A program made the translations under genes and the position numbers. This document shows, in pieces, positions 1 to 5,134 of a stretch of 5,693 nucleotides of DNA; within the stretch, counting starts at the first letter, position 1; every line of letters begins with the position of its first letter. The stretch is from Elusimicrobiota bacterium (GTDB taxonomy: Bacteria > Elusimicrobiota > Elusimicrobia > UBA1565 > UBA9628): positions 1 to 5,693 of the forward strand of contig JAHFCD010000182.1 in the NCBI GenBank assembly GCA_023249695.1. The letters are read 5' to 3'. The notes beneath the pieces are model-generated. The model worked only from the letters and a program-made list of their open reading frames with translations, searched no databases and had not been told where the DNA came from.

Positions 1-227
1 CCGAAATTACCGGAGAGCGCGGCGTTCGACGGCGACAGGAACGGCATGGCGGAGACGACGGGAGCGAGGGCGTTGATCGCGCCGGCGGCGGCGGAGCCTC
101 CGACGGGGGCGCTGACGGCGCCGACCTTGACGATCTGGGACCAGGCCGAGGGCGCGAAGGCGCCGTGCATGAGCGCGAAAGCGAGAACGGAGGCGATCAA
201 GCGCGTCGGCCGGGAGGAGGTTTTCAT
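1..227 (-). CDS. N-terminal fragment of a secreted Ala/Pro/Ser-rich protein of unknown function
   Basis: The ATG at 227-225 opens a frame that stays open to the window edge (75 full codons, so the C-terminus is missing). Residues 1-30 look like a Sec signal peptide: a positive start (MKTSSRPTR), a hydrophobic core (LIASVLAFALM) and a probable cleavage site around AFAPSAWSQ. The mature part (IVKVGAVSAPVGGSAAAGA...) is a low-complexity Ala/Pro/Ser/Gly linker with no catalytic motif. Such a linker often precedes an enzymatic or structural domain, but none is visible here. There is no Shine-Dalgarno sequence, but a perfect TATAAT box sits nine bases before the ATG, which fits a nearly leaderless mRNA. 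The gene is divergent from the RDD-family gene at 367. The signal peptide and the start are fairly certain; the function is unknown. Confidence 0.7.
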   Translation of the reverse strand, partial: MKTSSRPTRLIASVLAFALMHGAFAPSAWSQIVKVGAVSAPVGGSAAAGAINALAPVVSAMPFLSPSNAALSGNF

Positions 228-236
228 CGTGAGGTT

Positions 237-242
237 ATTATA
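237..242 (-). promoter_or_regulatory. Candidate -10 box for the secreted-protein gene
   Basis: On the minus strand this reads TATAAT, a perfect sigma-70-type -10 hexamer, nine bases before the ATG at 227. A start site about seven bases downstream would give a leader of only two or three bases. No convincing -35 hexamer is present at 16-18 bp spacing (the best candidates read TGAGCG or ATGAGC). The call rests on the -10 box and its position relative to the start codon. Confidence 0.4.
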
Positions 243-297
243 GGAGGATGGCCCCCCTCCGCTCATGGGCTTTGGCTCTAGGCCTCCGCGGACAATC

Positions 298-307
298 GGC
301 CTAGGCC
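298..307. repeat. Perfect 10-bp palindrome in the divergent intergenic region
   Basis: GGCCTAGGCC is a perfect palindrome midway between the two divergent start codons. It is flanked by short outer arms CGGAC (289-293) and GTCCG (315-319) that can also pair. It lies upstream of the -35 box at 331, so it could be an operator serving one or both divergent genes. In such GC-rich DNA a 10-bp palindrome can also occur by chance. Confidence 0.3.
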
Positions 308-330
308 CGCCTGGGTCCGAAGGAGTGTTC

Positions 331-359
331 TTGATTTAAACGGCAACGACACCTATACT
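331..359 (+). promoter_or_regulatory. Sigma-70-like promoter of the RDD-family gene, probably leaderless
   Basis: TTGATT at 331-336 and TATACT at 354-359 are separated by exactly 17 bp, and each differs from consensus by one or two bases. The ATG at 367 lies seven bases after the -10 box, just where transcription would be expected to begin. The mRNA should therefore start at or next to the start codon. A GAGG at 361-364 is only two bases from the ATG, too close to serve as a normal ribosome binding site. Confidence 0.6.
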
Positions 360-366
360 TGAGGTC

Positions 367-1161
367 ATGGAGCCCGGGACCATCGAGAGTCGCGCCGCGC
401 GGTTCAGCGACCGTTTCGTCGCCTACCTGCTCGACACGCTTCCTTTCGGCGCCGGAGCCGCCGCGACGGTCTGGGTCCTCGTCGGGCCGTTGGCGAAGCC
501 CCCCACGCCGGAGCTGCTGGCGCTCGTCGGGGCCGCCTGGATCACCGCGGTCTTCACCTATCAGCTCGTCGGGAACCTGAACGGGGGCACGGTCGGCAAG
601 CGCCTGCTCGGGCTGCGCGTCGTCGCGCGCGACGGCGGACCTCCGGGCTTCCTGCGCAGCCTGATCCGCGCGGCGGTTTGGCTTGTCGGGACCACGGGCG
701 GGAGCTTCGGCTTTCTCGTGGCGCTGCTCAACCGCGAGAACCGGACCTTGCACGATTACGCCTCCGGCACGGTCGTCATCGAGGCCTACCGGAAATCCAC
801 GGCCGAGGGCGCGGCGCTGTTCCTCGCCGGCGCGCTCGGCGCCCTCGGGCTGTTCGGCTTCCAGATCTATTCCGGCTGGTCGCGGCCCACGCCGGCCGAC
901 CGGGCCGCCGTCGCCAAGGCGAAGGAAGGGCTCGGCGTCGTCTCTCAGGTCCAGGAAGCCTACAAGGCGAAGAACGGAACCTACGCGACGTCGATCGATC
1001 AGCTGGCGGAGGCCAGCGGCGATCCCGCGGAATTCCGGACCGCGATGGCGGTGCTGTTCATGCCCGAGCCGTTCAAGATGGAAGCCGGCAACCGCGGCTG
1101 GCGCATACGCGCGCTCGCGCGCGATCGTTTTCATACGTCCGTCGTCCGCGAAGGCCCTTAG
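367..1161 (+). CDS. RDD-family inner-membrane protein with a pilin-like C-terminal domain
   Basis: The protein has 264 residues. Residues 10-140 match the RDD family: the signature Arg/Asp pair lies in RFVAYLLD (16-23), followed by two hydrophobic helices (about 28-42 and 50-68), the GKRLLGLRVV motif (78-86), a third helix (about 100-120) and the closing RTLHDYASGTVVI motif (126-138). RDD proteins are small membrane proteins of mostly unknown role; some have been linked to ion transport. A further helix (about 148-167) leads to a soluble domain at 173-264. Its segment AKEGLGVVSQVQEAYKAKNG plus TYATSIDQLAE resembles the start of the globular part of type IV pilins and type II secretion pseudopilins. 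That domain probably faces the periplasm. There is no prepilin peptidase site. The ATG is fixed by the promoter that abuts it. The TAG stop is one base from the stop of the convergent glycosyltransferase gene. The RDD call is firm; the pilin-like resemblance is by eye. Confidence 0.85.
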   Translation: MEPGTIESRAARFSDRFVAYLLDTLPFGAGAAATVWVLVGPLAKPPTPELLALVGAAWITAVFTYQLVGNLNGGTVGKRLLGLRVVARDGGPPGFLRSLIRAAVWLVGTTGGSFGFLVALLNRENRTLHDYASGTVVIEAYRKSTAEGAALFLAGALGALGLFGFQIYSGWSRPTPADRAAVAKAKEGLGVVSQVQEAYKAKNGTYATSIDQLAEASGDPAEFRTAMAVLFMPEPFKMEAGNRGWRIRALARDRFHTSVVREGP

Positions 1162-1162
1162 T

Positions 1163-2803
1163 TCAGCGCGGCCGAATTTCGGCCAGCGCCCAGGGGCCGA
1201 ATACGCGCCACGACGTGATCGCGCCTTTCGGCGCGACCGTCTCGAAGTACGCCCGGCGCGAGGCCTTCATCGCGACGAAGGTCCGCCCTCCGGCTCGCGG
1301 CAGGGCCCGCACCTCGTCGTCGTCGCCGAAGCGCCCGGCGTTGGCGTCATCGCGCTTCGCGTAATGGAATTCGCCGACGAAGTAAACCATCCGGTCGACG
1401 GGGCGGCCCGTGTAGAATTGCAGCCCGTGCAGATAGCTGTCGTAGGTCCAGAGCTCGTCGCCCGGGCCCGCGGCGGCCTTCACGGACAGCGCGAGCTCCT
1501 TGGCGCTGATCAGCGGGGACGCGGCCGAGGCGCCGGCGAGGGCGCACAAGCCCGCCAGCACGCCGCCGAGGCCCAGCGCGAAGGCCGGGCGCTTCGCGGA
1601 AGGCGCGTACAGCTGCGCGGCCCCGAGGCAGGCGAGGAACGCGGCGACGAGCGCCGCGAGGCGGCGCAGGAGCGCCTCGTCCGCTCCGATCGGCGGCAAG
1701 GACAGATACGGCAGGCGGAACCAGAGCAGGACGAGCACGGCGGAGCCCAGCAGAAGGAGGACGCCCAGGCCCCGGCACAGGCGGCGCGACCACGCCGGGA
1801 GGCCGTCCGAAATCGAGAGCGACGCCAACAGGGCCGCGTGCGGGAGCACGGGCAGCGCGTAGGTCGCGAGCTTCGAGCTCGAGGTCGTGAAAAAAGCGAT
1901 GACGCCGACGACCCACAGGGCGAGCGCCGTCGAGCGCGGATCGCCGAAGGGGCGGCGGAGGGTCTTGGCCAGGCCGGAGAGAAACGGCGCCGTCCACGGA
2001 AGGGCGCCGGCCGGCAGCAGCGCGAGATAGAACCACCACGGCGCGCCGCGCGAGTATTTCGGCGTCAGGTAGCGCTGGAAATGCTGCTCGATGAAGAAGG
2101 TGTGGAAGAAGTCGGGCCGTCGCGCCTGCACGGCGAAGAACCAGGGGGCCGCGATCGCGGCCGCGAGGGCCATGCCTCCGGGCGAGAGCAGCTTCAGGGC
2201 GGGGCGCCGCCATTTCGGGAAGAGGCCGATCAGCGCGACGGTCCACAGCACGGGAAAAAGGACCGAGATGAGGCCCTTGCTCAGGAACGCGAGCGCCGCG
2301 GCGAGCCACGCCGCGGGAGCGGCCCAGCGCGCGTCCTCGGGCTTCTCCAAGACACGGAGGATGAAGGCCGTGGTCCACAGGAGGAAAACGCTGACGGGCA
2401 GGTCAAGCGTCAGGTTGTGGGCGAGGAACAGCCACAGCCCGGCCGTCGCCGTCGCGAGCGCGGCGGAGCGTCCGATGGCCGGCGAGTACAGCCAGGAGCC
2501 GAGCCAGAAGATCCCCCCCGCTCCGAGCAAGGCGAGCAGGAACATCGGCAGGCGCGCCGCCGCCTCGCCGGCCCCGAACGCCTTGATCGACGCGGCGCTC
2601 AGCCAGTACCACAGCGGGGGCTTCTCGACGTACGGCATCGCGTTGAGGCTGGGCAGAATCCAGTCGCCGGACGCCGCCATCGCCCGCGGGACCTCGGCGT
2701 AGCGGGCGTCGTCGATCTCGATGAGCGGCGCGCCCAGGACGAGCAGCGGCAGGGCCAGCGCCGCGGCCAGGAGCCAGCCCGGGACGGGGGTTTCGCGCTT
2801 CAA
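1163..2803 (-). CDS. ArnT/PMT-family (GT39/GT83-like) membrane glycosyltransferase
   Basis: The protein has 546 residues and roughly a dozen hydrophobic helices, the size and layout of ArnT-like enzymes. These transfer a sugar from a polyprenyl-phosphate carrier to lipid A or another acceptor on the periplasmic face of the inner membrane. Family motifs are clear: IEIDDARYAEVPRAM (28-42), the first periplasmic loop with the acidic pair D31/D32; MPYVEKPPLWYW (56-67); FFIEQHFQRYLTP (236-248) followed by PWWFYL; and SSSKLATYALP (308-318). The tail (about 433-546) is a hydrophilic periplasmic domain. The start chosen is TTG at 2803-2801, which overlaps the TGA of the dehydrogenase gene as TTGA and suggests translational coupling. 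The open frame extends upstream to 3070, but that stretch is Arg-rich shadow sequence within the dehydrogenase gene. The sugar donor and acceptor cannot be told from sequence, so arnT itself is not assigned. Confidence 0.88.
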   Translation of the reverse strand: MKRETPVPGWLLAAALALPLLVLGAPLIEIDDARYAEVPRAMAASGDWILPSLNAMPYVEKPPLWYWLSAASIKAFGAGEAAARLPMFLLALLGAGGIFWLGSWLYSPAIGRSAALATATAGLWLFLAHNLTLDLPVSVFLLWTTAFILRVLEKPEDARWAAPAAWLAAALAFLSKGLISVLFPVLWTVALIGLFPKWRRPALKLLSPGGMALAAAIAAPWFFAVQARRPDFFHTFFIEQHFQRYLTPKYSRGAPWWFYLALLPAGALPWTAPFLSGLAKTLRRPFGDPRSTALALWVVGVIAFFTTSSSKLATYALPVLPHAALLASLSISDGLPAWSRRLCRGLGVLLLLGSAVLVLLWFRLPYLSLPPIGADEALLRRLAALVAAFLACLGAAQLYAPSAKRPAFALGLGGVLAGLCALAGASAASPLISAKELALSVKAAAGPGDELWTYDSYLHGLQFYTGRPVDRMVYFVGEFHYAKRDDANAGRFGDDDEVRALPRAGGRTFVAMKASRRAYFETVAPKGAITSWRVFGPWALAEIRPR

Positions 2804-3801
2804 AGCGAGAGCACGACCTTGCCGAATTGGCCGCGCGACGCGAGCCGCTCGTGCGCGGCCGCGGCCTCCGCGAGCGGGAACACCCGGTCCACGACGGGCC
2901 TGACCGCGCCGGACGTCACGAGCTTCCAGGCCTCGCGCATCTCGGCGAGGCTGCCCATGCGCGCGCCGATGACGCGCAGCTGGCGGCTGAACACGTAGCG
3001 CATGTCGAGCTCGACCTTCGGGCCGGACGTCGAGCCGCACGTGACGAGGCGGCCGGATGGCCGGAGGCACTTGAGGGCGTCCATGAACAGCGCGGGGCCG
3101 ACGTGATCAAGCACGACGTCGACCATGGCCCCGCCGGTGAGGCGGCGCGCCTCGCGCGCGAGGTCGGCCGGCGGAGCCAGGAGAACGTGATCGGCGCCGA
3201 GCGCCTTCGCCCTCTCGACCTTGCCGGCGTCGCTCGTCGTCGCGATCACGGCCGCTCCCAGCGCCTTCGCGATCTGGATGCCGGCGACGGAGACGCCCGA
3301 GCCGGCGCCGATGACGAGGACCGTCTGGCCCGGTCCGACCTCGCCCAAGGTCTTGAGCATGCGCCAGGCCGTGAGCAAGGTCAAGGGCAAGGACGCCGCC
3401 TCTTCAAACGACAGCCCCGCGGGAATGTCGAGCAGGTGGGCGGCCTTCACGGCGAGGGCCTCGGCGCAGCCGCCGGGCGAGCCGCCGTAGGCGCCGATGA
3501 TCCCGAAGTCGGGGCAGTCGGACTCGCGGCCGTCCGCGCACGCCGGGCAGGCGCCGCAGCACAGGCCCGGGTGGACCGCGACGCGCCGGCCGGCGATCTC
3601 GCCGGCGACGTCGGAGCCGAGGATGTGCGGCGTCTTGACCTTCGAGCCGGGCAGGCCTTCGCGAATCCACAGGTCGAGGTGGTTGAGCGCGCAGCCGCGC
3701 ACGCGTAGGAGGACCTCACCGGGCCCCGGGACGGGGTCGGGCACGGACTGAAGCTCGAGGTTGGCGACGCCGCCGAACGCTTTCAAGACGACCGCTTTCA
3801 C
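2800..3801 (-). CDS. Zinc-binding MDR (alcohol dehydrogenase/quinone oxidoreductase superfamily) protein
   Basis: The protein has 333 residues and is a cytoplasmic NAD(P)H-dependent oxidoreductase of the medium-chain dehydrogenase/reductase superfamily. The N-terminal catalytic domain carries ALNHLDLWIREGLPG (38-52) and GSDVAGE (62-68). The structural-zinc lobe has cysteines 82, 85, 88 and 96 (C-x2-C-x2-C-x7-C). The Rossmann fold begins at VLVIGAGSGVSVAGIQIAK (161-179). C37 could be a catalytic-zinc ligand, but the classical His-Glu pair after it is Ser-Asp here, as in quinone-reductase-like members. Substrate unknown. The loop after GSDVAGE is unusually short. The start is GTG at 3801, six bases after a TAGAAT box, with no Shine-Dalgarno sequence. 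An ATG at 3809 opens only a three-codon frame (MTA, stop) in another register. The gene lies 41 bp after dctP-like and overlaps the glycosyltransferase start by four bases. Confidence 0.9.
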   Translation of the reverse strand: MKAVVLKAFGGVANLELQSVPDPVPGPGEVLLRVRGCALNHLDLWIREGLPGSKVKTPHILGSDVAGEIAGRRVAVHPGLCCGACPACADGRESDCPDFGIIGAYGGSPGGCAEALAVKAAHLLDIPAGLSFEEAASLPLTLLTAWRMLKTLGEVGPGQTVLVIGAGSGVSVAGIQIAKALGAAVIATTSDAGKVERAKALGADHVLLAPPADLAREARRLTGGAMVDVVLDHVGPALFMDALKCLRPSGRLVTCGSTSGPKVELDMRYVFSRQLRVIGARMGSLAEMREAWKLVTSGAVRPVVDRVFPLAEAAAAHERLASRGQFGKVVLSL

Positions 3802-3807
3802 GCGGTC

Positions 3808-3835
3808 ATTCTACGAAATAGAACGGCTTTTTCAG
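3808..3835 (-). promoter_or_regulatory. Candidate promoter of the dehydrogenase-glycosyltransferase pair
   Basis: On the minus strand CTGAAA (3835-3830, four of six matches to TTGACA) is followed after 16 bp by TAGAAT (3813-3808, five of six matches to TATAAT). Transcription would begin close to 3801, the first base of the GTG start, giving another leaderless mRNA. The -10 box sits within the small inverted repeat TTCTA/TAGAA (3809-3823). The -35 box is weak, so read-through from dctP may also feed these genes. Confidence 0.4.
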
Positions 3836-3842
3836 CGGGGCG

Positions 3843-4910
3843 CTAGCGGCCGACGAGGTCGAGCCCGGAAGGGAGCTTGTCGCTGTCGTTCGTCTTGCGG
3901 ATGCGCTCGAGCAGGTCCTTGCCGACGATCGCGTCGAGCTTGCTCGCGTAGACGGGGCGCAGCGCCTCCTGGAACTTCGCGCGGGAGGCGTCGGACAGGA
4001 AGACGGGAACGATGCCCTTGGCCATGGATTCGCGCTTGGTCAGCTCGTTGAGCTCGATCGTGCGCGCGCGCTCGATGCGGGCGGCCGTCAGGGCCGACTG
4101 CTTGATGAGCGTGCGGTATTTTTCCGGGAGGCCGTCGTAGAACTTGTCGTTGATGTAGGTCACGCTGACCAGGTACGAGGAATTCATCATGCTGACGTAT
4201 TTGTAGCGCTCCTGGAGGTGCGCCTCGCGGACGCGGCGCCAGGTGACCACGGCGGAGTCGATCGTGCCGTCCTGCGTCAGGGGATTGATGGTGGTCAGGC
4301 GGTGCTTGATCGCGACCGGCTTCGCGCCGAGAGCGGTCAGCCAGGCCGTGTCGACCTCGTCGCCGAACACGCCGATCTTGCGGCCCTTCAGGTCTTCCGG
4401 CCCGCGGATCTCCCGGTCGGCCGTCGCGACGCCCTGGGCGCCGCCGCTGTAGGTGAAGGCCAAGCCGACGATTTTCTGGCCGCGCAGGCCCTCGAGAAGC
4501 TCCGGTCCGATGGGCCCTTCGATGACGCCTTCCATGTGGAGGTAGCCCTTCATCAGGTAAGGGCAGTCGAACGCCCACAGGCGGTGGTCGAGCTGTCCGA
4601 GGACGTTCGTGAAGGAGTGGCCCATCTCGGCCTCGCCCTTCGCGACCTTGTCGGCGATTTCAGGACGGACCCGGCCCTGGTCGTTCCGCCACGGATCTTC
4701 GGCCGTCACGATCTGGACCTCGATGTCGCCGTTGCTGCCTTTTTCCACCGCGGCCTTGAAGCTGGAGGCCGCCTCTTCGAAGAAATCGAGGTTCGGGTGA
4801 CCGAGGAGCCAGCGAATCTTGTGCTTAGCCGCGTGGACCGGGCTGACGGCGCCCATGATCAGCGCCAAGAGACAGGAAACGGAGACGGCCGACTTCTGCG
4901 TCATCTTCAT
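3843..4910 (-). CDS. TRAP transporter solute-binding protein, DctP-type, non-canonical ligand site
   Basis: The protein has 355 residues. Residues 1-27 form a Sec signal peptide with likely cleavage after PVHA. C13 lies inside the hydrophobic core without a proper lipobox, so the mature protein should be free in the periplasm. The body follows the DctP plan: HPNLDFFEEAASSFKAAVEK (38-57), LWAFDCPYLMKG (111-122), then EIRGPEDLKGRKIGV (167-181), LTQDGTIDS (211-219) and a helical C-terminus. The arginine expected in the 'GfR' segment is Q159, and the one expected in 'KGlKiR' is G180, so the usual carboxylate clamp seems absent. The ATG at 4910 is preferred because in-frame starts at 4967 and 4940 lie within or before the -35 and -10 boxes; a G-rich stretch (4919-4915) precedes it. 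No DctQ or DctM gene is in view. Ligand unknown. Confidence 0.85.
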   Translation of the reverse strand: MKMTQKSAVSVSCLLALIMGAVSPVHAAKHKIRWLLGHPNLDFFEEAASSFKAAVEKGSNGDIEVQIVTAEDPWRNDQGRVRPEIADKVAKGEAEMGHSFTNVLGQLDHRLWAFDCPYLMKGYLHMEGVIEGPIGPELLEGLRGQKIVGLAFTYSGGAQGVATADREIRGPEDLKGRKIGVFGDEVDTAWLTALGAKPVAIKHRLTTINPLTQDGTIDSAVVTWRRVREAHLQERYKYVSMMNSSYLVSVTYINDKFYDGLPEKYRTLIKQSALTAARIERARTIELNELTKRESMAKGIVPVFLSDASRAKFQEALRPVYASKLDAIVGKDLLERIRKTNDSDKLPSGLDLVGR

Positions 4911-4938
4911 GAGTCCCCCAGAAACCTGTGATTTTGTC

Positions 4939-4967
4939 ATTGTAACAGCCCTTCGTCGGAAATACAA
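4939..4967 (-). promoter_or_regulatory. Sigma-70-like promoter of the dctP-like gene
   Basis: On the minus strand TTGTAT (4967-4962) and TACAAT (4944-4939) are separated by exactly 17 bp. Predicted initiation near 4932 gives a leader of about 22 bases before the ATG at 4910, with a G-rich ribosome-binding-like stretch (GGGGGA, 4919-4914) four bases or so before it. Unlike its neighbours, this gene therefore has an ordinary 5' leader. Confidence 0.55.
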
Positions 4968-5009
4968 GGCTAAAATGCTCCAAGTTCATGGGGTTTTGAA
5001 TCCGGGCGA

Positions 5010-5046
5010 TTGAACGACCTGGCGCCTTCGGCGTCATGCCGTTCAA
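5010..5046. repeat. Imperfect inverted repeat able to form a long hairpin
   Basis: The outer arms TTGAACG (5010-5016) and CGTTCAA (5040-5046) pair perfectly. The inner arms TGGCGCC (5020-5026) and GGCGTCA (5030-5036) pair around a TTC loop with one G-T wobble. Two mismatches lie between the blocks, so 15 of 17 arm positions pair. No T-tract follows on either strand, so it is not a typical intrinsic terminator. It lies about 90 bases after the TPR gene stop and upstream of the dctP-like promoter. It could be a processing or stabilising hairpin, a dispersed REP-like repeat, or an atypical terminator. Confidence 0.5.
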
Positions 5047-5066
5047 ATAGAGATATCCTCGTTCGA

Positions 5067-5080
5067 TTATCTTGAGATAA
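5067..5080. promoter_or_regulatory. Perfect operator-like palindrome TTATCT-TG-AGATAA
   Basis: Six-base arms around a two-base centre form a perfect AT-rich dyad, conspicuous in such GC-rich DNA. The tight centre suits a dimeric helix-turn-helix regulator better than an RNA hairpin. It lies about 100 bp upstream of the -35 box of the dctP-like gene, a distance more typical of an activator or distal site. I do not assign it to a known regulator. Confidence 0.35.
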
Positions 5081-5134
5081 ACCTGTCTCCCATCCGCCGC
5101 CCGAAACCCCGTGAACATGGAGTAAAATGGCCGC

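Noticed and set aside
243..301. AGGAGG followed by ATG at 248 on the plus strand, opening a short frame
   Set aside because: The AGGAGG abuts the ATG with no spacer, and the frame is only 18 codons long in the divergent promoter region.
301..1134. Minus-strand open frame opposite the RDD gene
   Set aside because: The product is a low-complexity Arg-rich shadow; the plus strand carries clear RDD motifs and a promoter.
683..2998. Long plus-strand open frame (771 codons) opposite the glycosyltransferase and running into the RDD gene
   Set aside because: Its product is an Arg/Gly/Glu-rich sequence without domains, and it spans two convincing genes in other frames. It is an antisense shadow typical of GC-rich DNA.
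2827..3708. Plus-strand open frame opposite the MDR dehydrogenase
   Set aside because: The Arg/Ala/Asp-rich composition has no recognisable domain, while the opposite strand encodes a complete MDR protein.
3798..3809. Three-codon frame (MTA, stop) overlapping the dehydrogenase GTG start, as a possible regulatory leader peptide
   Set aside because: If transcription starts near 3801 as the -10 box predicts, this ATG is not transcribed, so the overlap is probably chance.
4218..4931. Plus-strand open frame opposite the dctP-like gene
   Set aside because: It has no domain and is fully covered by a well-supported gene on the other strand.
4825..5118. Minus-strand frame of 97 codons covering the region upstream of the dctP-like gene
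   Set aside because: It overlaps the start of that gene in another frame, runs through its promoter and the hairpin, has lower third-position GC than the neighbours, and has no clear ribosome binding site or domain. A small real gene is not excluded but is not supported.
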